Part shown: piece after piece, positions 1-10,390 of the stretch
Numbering within the stretch: the stretch's first letter is position 1
Layout of the letters: each line of letters begins with the position of its first letter
NCBI GenBank assembly: GCA_951640165.1
Contig: OX621255.1
Span: forward strand, 9,936,001 to 10,000,000
Direction of reading: 5' to 3'
Length of the DNA stretch: 64,000 nt
Source: Pseudoips prasinana
Lineage: Eukaryota > Arthropoda > Insecta > Lepidoptera > Nolidae
Position numbers and translations under genes: made by a program
Notes under the pieces: generated by a model
The model's input: only the letters and a program-made list of their open reading frames with translations
Database searches by the model: none
What the model was told of the DNA's origin: nothing

Positions 1-435
1 CCTCTCACGCTCGTGGTTGATGAACATTACTTTTTTTTACTTTTTATGGCCCGAATCGGAAGATATGGATGTCGACAATATCTGGTTTCAACAGGACGGT
101 GCCACTTGCCACACATCAACGAAACAATGGCTCTTTTGTGCGAAAAAATTTATGGCCGAATAATCTCACGTCGCGGCGATGTCAATTGGCCGCCAAGATC
201 ATGTGATTTGACACCGTTGGACTTCTTTCTTAGGGGTTATTTGGAAGAAAAAGTGTACGTCGATTAGCCAGCAACAATTCAAGAGCTAAAGGATGAGATA
301 ATTCAGCACATTAATTAATTATGCCTCACCATCATCGAAAATTTGGACCATCGGATGGAGGTGTGCCGCCAAGGGCACGCCGGCCATTTGGCCAATATTT
401 TGTTGTTCCATACATAATTGAGTTATATCAATATA
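1..435 (+). pseudogene. Tc1/mariner-superfamily transposase, C-terminal fragment
   Basis: The fragment enters the window at its left edge. One frame reads a catalytic-core segment around FQQDGATCHT (about 85-120). A shift near 120 then leads into a second frame containing NWPPRSCDLTPLDFF (about 184-228), the third-acid motif of Tc1/mariner-like transposases. A stop follows at 265-267, and the typical tail (TIQELKDEI, then MEVCRQGHAGHLANILF) continues downstream in another frame to about 400-435. The motif resembles the intact DD41D-type transposase at 16941-18023, but this copy is broken by frameshifts and a stop. It is a dead remnant. The upstream part lies outside the window. Confidence 0.8.
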
Positions 436-913
436 TCATAATAAATATAAATGTTAAAAATTTCCTAAATAATTTGTGTTTTATTCAAAATCAACATCGG
501 CCCTTGAAATTTAACCACCCTTAATTTTTAAATAATTAAATCGTCCCTAAATAGACTCCAGAGTCAGGTTGGCCGAAGCAAAGAATCCATGGCCCGTCTA
601 ACAGTGTGCCAGTGTGCCCAGCCTGCCCTGCCACATGTTCATGGCAGGATCTTAGGAATGCCACAAGCAGGTCAATCAGTGTCGCCACGTTCTGTGCCAC
701 ATAAATTTAATGAGTTTGCCATCGAAACGCTAAGAAGAAGAGGACTAATTAAATAGCTTAATTCATGCGGGATCATGTCTTGCTCAATGTGGGTGAATCA
801 CTGAATTTGCCCTACTTTGTTCACAGCGGTCATCTATCTCTTTCATGTTCATCGCATGGAATTTTAGGTGAAATTGTTAATTGTGTGTGTAGAATAGCGA
901 CATTAATGCCCTT
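436..913. other. No gene recognised; AT-rich flank
   Basis: The first 100 bases are probably the 3' end of the transposon fragment at the left edge. The rest has no long ORF, no splice-linked coding signal and no repeat that I recognise. Confidence 0.5.
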
Positions 914-1480
914 CTAAAAAAACCAGCCAAGTGCGAGTCGGGCTCGCACATGAAGGGTTCCGTAGCAGCAAGTATTTCAGTTGATTAAATGAAAGCAAAT
1001 TGCGGTTTATAACGTATTAAAAAAAACTACTTGCTAGATCTCGTTCAAACCAATTTTCGTTGTTATTTTCTATGGTAATGTACATCATATATATTTTTTA
1101 GTTTTATCATTCTCTTATTTTAGAAGTTACAGGGGGGGGGGGGACACTACTTTTACCACTTTGGAAGTGTCTCTCGCGTAAACTATTCAGTTAAGACAAA
1201 AATGATATGAGAAACCTCAATATGATTTATGAAGTCCTATTTTGAGTTTCAGTTCTATATATGCCGACCCCCCAAAATTATTGTTCTTTTTCTATTTTTG
1301 TGTAAAAATCTTAATGCGGTTCACAGAATACACCTACTTACCAAGTTTCAGCAGTACAGCTCTTATGGTTTCGGGAAAAAGTGGCTGTGACATACGGACG
1401 GACAGACAGACAGACATGACGAATCTATAAGGGTTCCGTTTTTTTGCCATTTGGCTACGGGTTCCGTAGCCAAATGGCTA
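914..1480 (+). repeat. Interspersed repeat, GCCAAGTGCGAG family, near full length
   Basis: It starts with GCCAAGTGCGAGTCGG, continues with CATGAAGGGTTCCGTAGCA, and ends with a run of GACGGACAGACAGACAGACA followed by GGGTTCCG and a TTTGGCTACGG segment. The same head and tail recur at 25608-25972 (plus), 38860-39146 (minus) and, tail only, at 26131-26186 and 49327-49570. The family is abundant in lepidopteran introns. I cannot give it a reliable class name from sequence alone. Confidence 0.75.
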
Positions 1481-1689
1481 GAAACTAAAATAATAATTTA
1501 TGTATTATGTCATTTTTGATTAAAGGTGCGATATACAATATAAAGACCATGACCTTCAAGACCTTCAACCTCATTTCAAATGTTGCCATATTATCAGGGA
1601 ATTCGCTAACTTTCAGGAATAAAAAGTTTAAGCAGGTGCTTTACTTGGGTATGGATTAAAACATTTTGAACTTAAAGACGTCAAAACGT

Positions 1690-1731
1690 AATAAGTGCGA
1701 TTGTTAATATTTATTAACAATCGCACTTATT
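1690..1731. repeat. Near-perfect hairpin, about 19-bp arms
   Basis: AAGTGCGATTGTTAATA is followed almost at once by its reverse complement. The hairpin ends exactly where the 460-bp tandem duplication begins (1732). No ORF overlaps it. Confidence 0.85.
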
Positions 1732-2651
1732 TTGTATGTATTTACATTCAATTCGGTTATACATTCAGTCAAAAAAGTATCGGGAATGGATGATTTGTTT
1801 ATGGTTCCATATTCAAATATTTTTTTTGTTGTTAGATTGGCACAACTGTTTTCCATTTTGGCGCGGAGTTTGAGTTGCATCTGTTATTTATATTAAATAC
1901 AGTGCTGGTTTTAGTAATATCATATATAGTGTGTATTGCGAATTTGTCTTAAATTTTGCATCGCTAATGGAATTTCGTGTTCGGAGTCACTGAAAATGTT
2001 ACAGAAGGTTTACGGTGAATCGACTTTATCAAAAACTCGTGCTTATGAGTGGTTCAAAGCGTTCAAAAGCGGTCGAGATGTGATGAAAGATTTGCCTCGC
2101 TCTGGTAGGCCATCTACTTTCTTTTTCTTCTTTCTTTTTGCTAAACTCAAATTACCACTTCGTGGTACCCGTTTTCAATCGGTAGAAGACATTGTATGTA
2201 TTTACATTCAATTCGGTTATACATTCAGTCAAAAAAGTATCGGGAATGGATGATTTGTTTATGGTTCCATATTCAAATAATTTTTTTGTTGTTAGATTGG
2301 CACAACTGTTTTCCATTTTGGCGCGGAGTTTGAGTTGCATCTGTTATTTATATTAAATACAGTGCTGGTTTTAGTAATATCATATATAGTGTGTATTGCG
2401 AATTTGTCTTAAATTTTGCATCGCTAATGGAATTTCATGTTCGGAGTCACTGAAAATGTTACAGAAGGTTTACGGTGAATCGACTTTATCAAAAACTCGT
2501 GCTTATGAGTGGTTCAAAGCGTTCAAAAGCGGTCGAGATGTGATGAAAGATTTGCCTCGCTCTGGTAGGCCATCTACTTTCTTTTTCTTCTTTCTTTTTG
2601 CTAAACTCAAATTACCACTTCGTGGTACCCGTTTTCAATCGGTAGAAGACA
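1732..2651. repeat. Two near-identical 460-bp tandem copies
   Basis: Bases 1732-2191 and 2192-2651 match at a constant offset of 460. Only a couple of substitutions were noticed (for example TTTCGTG versus TTTCATG). Each copy holds about 30 bp of flank, the mariner 5' terminal repeat, the untranslated leader and the N-terminal half of a deleted transposase. The near identity means a very recent duplication, or an assembly duplication. Confidence 0.9.
1936..2253 (+). pseudogene. Truncated mariner transposase, first tandem copy
   Basis: This is the N-terminal HTH half (about 62 residues) joined to a phenylalanine-rich junction and a short C-terminal piece (KLKLPLRGTRFQSVEDI). The reading then runs out into the second copy's leader. 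There is no catalytic domain, and the open frame has no ATG at its expected start. Confidence 0.85.
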
Positions 2652-2743
2652 TAAAGGAGAATTCGCGGCGAGAACTGAACTCAATTCGGAAAGCAGCGTT
2701 TAAAAAATGTTTTAATGAATGGATTATTCGTTGGCGTACCTAA
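2396..2743 (+). pseudogene. Truncated mariner transposase, second tandem copy
   Basis: It has the same N-terminal half as the first copy. Here the frame continues through the authentic mariner C-terminus (KENSRRELNSI ... CFNEWIIRW) before a stop. This copy therefore represents the original deletion derivative, and the first copy is the added duplicate. Confidence 0.85.
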
Positions 2744-3199
2744 GTGTATCGTTTCTGAAGGAGCATACTTTGAAGGTGATAAAATAAATTTGGATGAATG
2801 ACAAACATTTTGTATATTAGGTATTGATCTTTTCTCGGTACTTTCTTGACAGATTAGTATATATGAAGATAAATGGTATCAGACTATTATGATATGAAAC
2901 TCATTACCTAAATATTGTTAGATAACTGATAATCCTCCTTTTATAATCTTCTCTATGATGATGTTTGATAGATAATTATCATGCCACAGTCATCAAACAT
3001 TTTAGTCAATTAAAGCCTATAGTTATGTCTTCAGGCAATTCATAGTATTATTTCACTATACACAGAAACGGTAGCGGGTTACCTTGCCCCGTCATCTTTG
3101 TTAAAATAGGTCATATAAGCAGAAACTGGAAAGATTTTTTGTAATTAAAATACCACAAATTTACTTCATTAGGTAAATTTAAAAGTAAAGTATACCTAC

Positions 3200-3244
3200 T
3201 GGCGCTATACAAACCCATACCTCATCTATAGGTTTGTATAGTGC
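3200..3244. repeat. Short inverted repeat
   Basis: GGCGCTATACAAACC is followed after about 15 bases by GGTTTGTATAGTGCC. It is a 15-bp-arm hairpin with one mismatch and of unknown role. Confidence 0.7.
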
Positions 3245-3461
3245 CTATGAAGATTAAAGTGGTGGACGACTGATGAGAAATACTTATACTTTATATTTGA
3301 CCAATATAAGATAAATCCGTTTTACCCTTTAAAAAAAGCTTTGTTTATTTGTGTGTTGCTCTATATCGAAATGATTTAAGATACACCGGACTGAAGCCGG
3401 TTTATCTTCTTAATCTGGCTATTTAATCAAAAATTTTGCAAGTTGTAATCTAAGTTTCAGA

Positions 3462-3536
3462 CAGTGGGAATTGAACCTACGAACCACGGGTATCCAACGC
3501 CATGTGCTTAAACCGCTCCGCCACCGCACCATGGTT
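3462..3536 (-). repeat. tRNA-derived SINE head
   Basis: On the minus strand it reads like a tRNA: an A-box-like GGTGGCGGAGCGG and a B-box GGTTCAATTCCC about 45 bases apart. The acceptor stem does not pair convincingly, so I call it a SINE remnant rather than a tRNA gene. Confidence 0.6.
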
Positions 3537-3539
3537 CTC

Positions 3540-5590
3540 AGACTCGATTTTATACAACATATAACTTAATTAACGCAAATCCTGAAAATAGTTTGTTCAG
3601 ATTCGTCTACTGAATCGATTTATATCATTTTTAATATAGGTATTTTTTATTCCAAAATAATTGAAACTACGGAAATTATTGTCATATTAACCCTATACAG
3701 TCAAAACAAATTGAAATGGACCGTAAGTCAAAGTAATAAGACTTTGAAATCGCAGTTTTATTTGTATTCATACAAATTCCACCATTCAATACAAAATAAA
3801 GAAAATTGAATTTTATTCCAAGAAACTTTTTTAGTAAATAACAATGCATATACATGTTCAATAAAAAATTTAATGTATGTATTATGATTACAACATAATA
3901 TTCTAATTGGGGTGTTTGAGGGTGTGCGTTAATTACGTTACATGTTGTATAATCCATCATATTTTCGTAACGCACTTAAGTGGAACTATTCATTTTCAAC
4001 TTATAAGCTTATATAGCTTATATATTTCTATTTACAATACATACATAAACATATTCTAGATAAATTATGCCCAGAAACCTAACAAGAAATCGCGCTCATC
4101 GCACAAGAATTCTCCTGAGTGGAGATCGTACCCACCACCTCTGGCTAAACAGTCAGGGTCACTAACCACTAGACCAACAGTCCAGTAATAAGACATAAAG
4201 AAGAATAATTGTAAAATTCGTGATGAAGGCAAATGAAAAGATATATAGTGTTACAAAAATGTATGGTGTCTCGCAATTGGCTAGCAGTAATTTATCAATA
4301 TCAACAAAATGACTGTATTAGTTTAAGGTATAGGTTTTAAGAAATATTTATGATATATAATGAATAAAGATTTGTTTGTTTACGATTTAACTCAAAAACT
4401 ACTCGACCTTTAAACATTCTTTCTATATTTATTTCCAGAAATTAATTAGTGATCCCTACTAAAAATGCATGTGGTGTGAAAAATATTTATGATAGAACAA
4501 AACAATTTACTGCTATATTAAAGATCATATCAATATCTATATAAAAATATGCGTTACCTTATTCTTATCGCTATATAACGCACAATAACAGCTTGTACTA
4601 TATTAATTTTTTTGCGAAGCTTACTGTTAAATCAGCTAGCATATGGTACAAATCTAAATAAATGTCTTTGTTAGGACGGAATCTGTGCCCTTAACTCTAT
4701 ATAGCTTTAACAAATATCTTAGAAGATATCGCAATGTAAAAATATTCGGGCAGCAAAATAATAATTAGCGCGCGGCAGTCATACGATCCGGCCATCGCGT
4801 CGCAATGTGGCTATGTGGAGATTATGGCGTCCGGAAAATATAAACTCAAAGTACCTATTTATATTTATTGCACCATGATGTTTACAAGAACAAAGTCTTA
4901 TTCCATATTCAATAGTAAGAGAAGAGATACCTATGGTAATTCTCACTTTAATATAATCTAAATTAATAATGTTATAAAAGGATATATACGAGTATGTTTG
5001 TCTACTCCTGTCTGTTAGGATTTAACTCAAAAACTACTCAACCGATTTAAAGAAATCTTTTAACATAAGTAATTTTTACCAAGCTATGTTGTATTTTCAA
5101 AAAAGTTGTAGATTCCTCCTAAATTGGAACATCAAAATTTTATTAGAGAAGGTCAATACATGCCCACTTTTAAAATAAAAGAGCAGGTTTGTCACCTTTT
5201 ACCACCCACAGGTTAAAACACCTAAATTTTGGCAAATAATTGGAATTTCAGATGCAGATAAGGTATCGTTGCACTCAATATGTTTGAACGATAACTATTG
5301 AGCCCGAACGTTAAATATTGATTTAATTCACGGGTTACAAACCACTTCAAATAATTTCAACGCATACGGATGAAGTTTTAAATAAAAATTAAAACTTAAT
5401 AATTGTTCAAATAATTTAAAGCTAATTATTCACCCAGACCGCACACTAGATACCTACACAACGTTGCGGCAAATATAATTCTCCGTCAATAAACAAGATA
5501 GCTGTTCTTTTAGTTGATTAAGAAAAAGGGCCCAGTGATGTACGGTGGAGATAGATCAACGGTCTAGATTGTTCTCAGAGAAATTTATGG
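3540..5590. other. No gene recognised; AT-rich, one SINE fragment
   Basis: Short ORFs here show no family motif. Bases 4090-4190 (minus) are a tRNA-headed SINE fragment (GCGCTCATCGCACAAGAATT, then a B-box-like GGGTACGATCTCC reversed, and CACTAGACCAACAG). A GC-rich patch at 4770-4830 has no ORF. Confidence 0.5.
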
Positions 5591-5594
5591 TTTA

Positions 5595-5976
5595 GGCAGT
5601 GGCGATTCTTTGGGAACTTTGTTTAAAGAAATAAATATACTTACTGTGCCATCGGAATATATATATCAGAATATAATGTTTGTTAGAAAAAAAATTGATA
5701 AATTTAAAAAGAAAAGTGAACTGCATATAATAAATACTAGGAATAAAAACAAACTAGCCATGCCAGGCTTTAGAGTAAGCAAAACTAATAAATAATTTTT
5801 AGGAAATTGTTCCTACTCAAATTACTGATCTGCCTGACACAAGTTTTAAAACACATATTAAACGTGTACTTATGGCTAGGGGTTATTACACCACTAAAGA
5901 GTACATCGATCATAAAGACGTCTGGCTCTCACTGCGTACCTGCACATTGCTCGCTGGAGATCTTGCAGCCATATAG
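5595..5976 (+). pseudogene. Jockey-like LINE ORF2 C-terminus, plus copy
   Basis: The translation gives the post-reverse-transcriptase tail of jockey-like ORF2 proteins: LFKEINILTVPSEYIY, then ELHIINTRNKNKLAMP, a stop, and in a shifted frame PTQITDLPDTSFKTHIK, GYYTTKEYIDHKDVW and a stop at 5974-5976. Comparison with the minus copy shows that about 20 bases encoding the RFYNKL region were lost at about 5811, causing the shift. Only the 3' end of the element is present, as in most LINE copies. Confidence 0.8.
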
Positions 5977-6660
5977 ACATGACTGATCTGCTGAGTTACG
6001 TGAACTATCCGTAAATGATTGCTATCATATACTTAATTTAAAATTATTGACTCTGTCTCAAAATGAATAATGTTATTGCGTCGAAGTTTGTTTTTGTATA
6101 CCTAAATATAATCTAAAATAATAAGTATTCAGACAACTGATCGAGCATATATTGTGCTTGCCTACTAAATAATTATTCTAAGTGGACTAAATCCCGTGTT
6201 CATGCCCGCTTGAGTATGTTTCACCGGACTGTCTCGACTGGGTCGTGTTGAAACCGGTAGTAGATGAACCCACTGAGTTTCTTTCGCTGGGTCTTCTCAG
6301 TTGGGGCGCATTGGACCCGGTGGTAGCATTAAACCGCGGCCGTCGTTATTGACACAAGGTCCGCCATAATAATGATTCCTTAATATAGACAGAATCATTC
6401 AGACAATATGTAGTAAAAATATAGCGTAAACTATACATTTTGATAATTAAACTTAAACATAATCTCTTTGACAATAACTTAACACAAGCTAGCTAAATAT
6501 CATTGCTATTATAAAATAAATTATATAAATGTTTTCATACAATCCGTGTAACTAAATATCTATATACTAGAAATAATAATGTATACAACTTTAGTACTAA
6601 AAATATGTTCTGACTATTTACAAGCGCTTTTTTAAAGTCTACGTGAATAAATCCTTTTTT
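5796..6660 (+). repeat. Left arm of a roughly 865-bp inverted repeat (LINE 3' end)
   Basis: This is the 3' part of the LINE with its long 3' UTR (for example GGGCGCATTGGACCCGGTGG near 6304). It is repeated in inverse orientation at 6790-7667. The arms are clearly alignable along their whole length with scattered differences. Confidence 0.9.
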
Positions 6661-6789
6661 ATTTATTTATTATGCGCAGAAGTATATAAAAGCTAGATAT
6701 GAAATTCATTTAAATTAATCATTAGGGCGAATCATGGGGCGAATAGTCCACAATTTATAAAGTAAATAAAATAAAATAAAATAAAATAA
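6661..6789. repeat. Spacer between LINE tails with an (AAAAT)n tract
   Basis: This is an AT-rich spacer containing repeated AAAAT units (about 6763-6793). The two LINE copies meet tail to tail here, so the tract is probably the simple-repeat tail of one or both copies. Confidence 0.7.
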
Positions 6790-7735
6790 AAAAGGTTTTT
6801 ATTCACGTAGACTTTAAAAAAGCGCTTGTAAATAGTCAGAACATGTTTGTAGTAATATAGTTGTATACATTAGATATTATTTCTAGTAACATAGATATTT
6901 AGGTAAGTACATCTTGTATGAAAACATTTATAAAATTTATTTTATTACAGAAATGATATTTAGCTAGCTCGTATCAAGTTATTGTCAAGAGATTATGTTT
7001 AATTATCTAGTTTAAGTCTAATATTTTTACTACATATTGTCAATGGTTCTGTCTATATTAAAGGTATTATTATTATGACGGACCTTGTGTTAATAACGAC
7101 GGTCGCGCTTTAATGCTACCACCGGATCCAATGCGCCCCAACTGAGAAGACCCAGCGAAACAAACTCAGTGGGTTCATCTACTACCGGTTTCAACACGAC
7201 CCAGTTGAGACGGTCCGGCGAAACATACTCAAGCGGGCATGAACACGGGATTTGGTCCAATTAGAGTAATTATTTAGTAGGCAAACACAATATATGCTCG
7301 ATCGGTTGTCTGAATGCTTATTATTTTAGATTATATTTAGGTATACAAAAGAAAAACTTCGAAACAATAACATTATTCATTTTGAGACAGAGTCAATAAT
7401 TTTAAATTAAGTATATGATAGCAATCATTTACAGATAGTTCACGTAACACAGCAGATCAGTCATGTCTATATGGCTACAAGATCTCCAGCGAGCAATGTG
7501 CAGGTAGGAAGTGAGAGCCAGACGTCTTTGTCATCGATGTACTCTTTAGTGGTGTAATAACCCCTAGCCATAAGTATACGTTTAATATATGTTTTAAAAC
7601 TTGTGTCAGGCAGATCAGTAATTTGAGTAGGAAGCTTGTTATAAAACCTAATACAATTTCCTAAAAATGATGAAAGTTGCCGTATATCCTGATACCGATA
7701 ATTTATACCAAACAGATTTTCATTGTTCGTGTTCT
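6790..7735 (-). pseudogene. Jockey-like LINE 3' end, minus copy
   Basis: The minus strand reads NTNNENLFGINYRYQD, FLGNCIRFYNKLPTQI, TDLPDTSFKTYIKRIL and GYYTTKEYIDDKDVW, with the stop at 7467-7469. This is an uninterrupted C-terminal ORF2 segment of about 88 codons, plus the 3' UTR down to 6790. It keeps the RFYNKL segment that the plus copy has lost. Upstream of 7735 the resemblance stops (5' truncation). Confidence 0.8.
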
Positions 7736-7759
7736 AGAGCAAATAGTGTCACCTAGTAA

Positions 7760-8740
7760 TGACATTGTCAACAAAATTATGTAATAGGGAATTCAATTTT
7801 ACACAACGTCCCCAGCCCGGTCCAAACATACAAATCAACCCTCCAAGCATGTGCAATTGGATGAGATTGGGGTAAATAGCGCAAGACCGGCAATGAGCCT
7901 GGCCAATGTTTTATTCTGGATATGCGAAAGTAATCTAGAAGAAAATACAAGAACATCTACATTTTTACTTTTTTTATATTCCCAAAGACAGCTGAGATAA
8001 TAGCAATCAAAGTACGCATTTTCGAGCGATATTATTTCAAACCGCAAGCGGCGTTTGATCGCGCTGTGACGTCACGCAGCGCGCCGGCCGCTTTGCGGGT
8101 ACAAATCTAGGTACTATTCATTTAGTCACCGCTGCTGTTTTTAATTAGAAAATGCTGTGCAGTGCCCAAGTGTTTTAATTCAAATGTTAACACACCCAAA
8201 AAGTGTTTTTAGTATACCTAAAAATCCTATGATAAGGAAGAAATAGATGACCGCAATACGCAGACAGGATTCAATAGGACTGAATACTATTGCATTTTGT
8301 TATGAATATTATTTTGATGTCAATAACTATTATATTTATACTTTTCTCATAAAGCACTATGTTATCTATTGTTGTATTTTATAATCAACTTCTGACACCT
8401 ACCTACCTTTGTCATTTAAGGATTTTACAAATTAATCTTAAAAAAATAGTTTATCGATTCTTCTAAATAAGAGACATTAATATTGTTATTATCTATCAGG
8501 AACCTTGACATCAGGATGTTATAATAAATATATAAACCAACCATGTCGCATATTTTTTATGAGAATAGGTGAATGTTACCTAACCTAATACTGACCTAGA
8601 TTAAACATGGCATATTTGGAAAAATATATTTTACCTACTTATACAATATTTCGTTATTATTATTTACCTTTGACTTTAACCACTAATACTTAATAAGTAA
8701 AAATAGGCATGTTGAATATAAGTGAAGTAAAATTGACTGC
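7760..8740. other. No gene recognised; one GC-rich patch
   Basis: It is mostly AT-rich. Bases 8041-8100 are a GC-rich island with the palindrome TGACGTCA (an ATF/CRE-type core) and GCGCGCCGGCCGC. Nothing coding was seen. Confidence 0.45.
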
Positions 8741-8885
8741 AAGTGTGGCGCAGCGGCTAAGACAATCGCCGCTGTGTGTCCGAGGTTTGATTCCCGCACC
8801 GGACAACTATTTATGTAACTCATAAATAGTTGTTCAGAGTCTGGATGTAATTTGTGTCCGTCTATTATATGTTTGTAAAGTATTA
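8741..8885 (+). repeat. tRNA-derived SINE, family with ACTATTTATG stem
   Basis: The head AGTGTGGCGCAGCGGCTAAG (A-box region) and the B-box GGTTTGATTCCC are spaced as in a tRNA. The short inverted repeat ACTATTTATG/CATAAATAGT follows. The same layout recurs at 41345-41480 (plus) and 45715-45860 (minus). Confidence 0.75.
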
Positions 8886-8889
8886 TAGT

Positions 8890-9740
8890 ATTATGATTGT
8901 CTGAAAAAAAAACCTTAAGATTGGCAGTGATATTAATCTACAGCTGTTAGCATGCCGCTATGTATAGTACTTACCTTCGTACTTTAGTAAAGTTGGAGAT
9001 GGTGTACAAAATTTTACAAACATTTAGCTAGAAATATAATAGTTCCGGCCTTAATTTTATCCGAAAGACTAGACATGTCGTTAACACTTTTGAAGATTTA
9101 CACAGAGTGAGTTTATCCTCTGCAGTTTGGTCTTATTTTGGTCGTCTATAATGGCATTAATATTTAGAAATTATATGAAAATATAAAAAGGTACCTACTT
9201 ATATTTTTATTTTATATTAGTTTAGTTAGTTCTTTATTAGATTTAATAAAAAGGTACTGAAAACAAAAAATAAGTAAGTAACTAAGTCGACAGCATTATT
9301 GGTAGATTAAGAAACTTTGGATTCTTAACACCGCATGCTAAAGTCAATCAAAGTTTGTCAGTCGTGTAAGAAAATCTTCCTCCCATGTAACCCTCTTCCA
9401 GGGTGCAGATATATGTAACTCATAAGGTATTTAACAGGTTGATGTAATACAATAATAACAAATTAATAAATAAAGCTATGATACAAGTACAGCGCGCGCG
9501 CATCTTCACTTCAATGTTTCATATGGCGCGGGGCACGAGCGCACGGGCACACGGAGCGACCCGACAGCTGACGTCACGCGTCGAGCGCGCGATATCTTGG
9601 CAATTTAAAAGTGCTCAAAACTTCTCACAGTCATAACTTCCGTAATACTGCATTGATTTACGTGAAATAAAGACTAATCTAATGTACGTAATTTAATCTT
9701 TATTGTTAAGTAGCTTTTAGTGCAATATTAGCATGTGTTG
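8890..9740. other. No gene recognised; GC-rich island at 9490-9600
   Basis: Bases 9490-9600 are unusually GC- and CpG-rich for this window, with GCGCGCGC runs and a second TGACGTCA palindrome. No ORF or exon could be supported. Confidence 0.45.
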
Positions 9741-9748
9741 ATCACCCT

Positions 9749-9820
9749 CATTGAGGAGATCTTTGGGGGAGGCCTTTGTCCAGCAGTGGACATCTTTCGG
9801 CTGATATGATGATGGGGTAA
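9749..9820 (+). repeat. RTE-like LINE 3' terminus
   Basis: GGAGATCTTTGGGGGAGGCC, then CTTTGTCCAGCAGTGGACAT and a TGATATGATGATG end. This is the C-terminal coding and terminal microsatellite of the same LINE family seen with an ORF at 24146-24439. Confidence 0.8.
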
Positions 9821-10390
9821 AATTACATGTTTATTTTTCCGGGACTCGACGAAAGTTGGTACTTAATGTTGCATTTGCAACGTTGCGTATAAATCGAGGT
9901 GGGTTGATTTTTCTAAAATATTGAAAAACAAATGCGACAATGGGAATAAAAAAGTGGGGAATATGAATCTATTTTTGGTATCACTGTATAGTGTTGCAAA
10001 ACTTTCAATTTTATGGTGAGATAGCCTGATTTTGACAACCTTTTCCCGATATTCCTGTGTTGAGTTGAGGCCTTCCACCTAAATCTACTATTTTAGAAAT
10101 TATTAAGTATACCATTAAATAATAATGTGTTTTCTGGTAAATACTGTAAATTTTAAGAAGACTACACGAGCTGTACCCTGGTGTAGTCTTGTTCGATATC
10201 CAGCGCAACGTGGTTATTCTTGAAGCGATAGATTCAATGAAGCACCAGCCTAATATACCAAGTGAATAGGTACGCAACTTTACGGTTGCCATGGTGCTGG
10301 TATATCAATCGTGTAAAATAAGTGAATATCGTTTTAGTTTTTCCTATCACAATACTACAAATGGTTGTTTCCTGTTATCTCTTCCTGCTA

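Larger units (their letters stand above)
1761..2857 (+). mobile_element. Internally deleted mariner element with duplicated 5' half
   Basis: Imperfect terminal repeats of about 25 bp are visible: TCAGTCAAAAAAGTATCGGG at 1765 and again at 2225, and its diverged complement near 2835-2855. The coding remnant has a mariner N-terminal HTH_48-type region (LKFCIANGISCSESLKML ... AYEWFKAFKSGRD ... LPRSGRPS). It then jumps to the C-terminal segment (VEDIKENSRRELNSI ... FNEWIIRWR), so the whole DDD catalytic core is missing. No ATG opens the frame. The element cannot encode an active transposase, though it keeps both ends. Confidence 0.85.
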
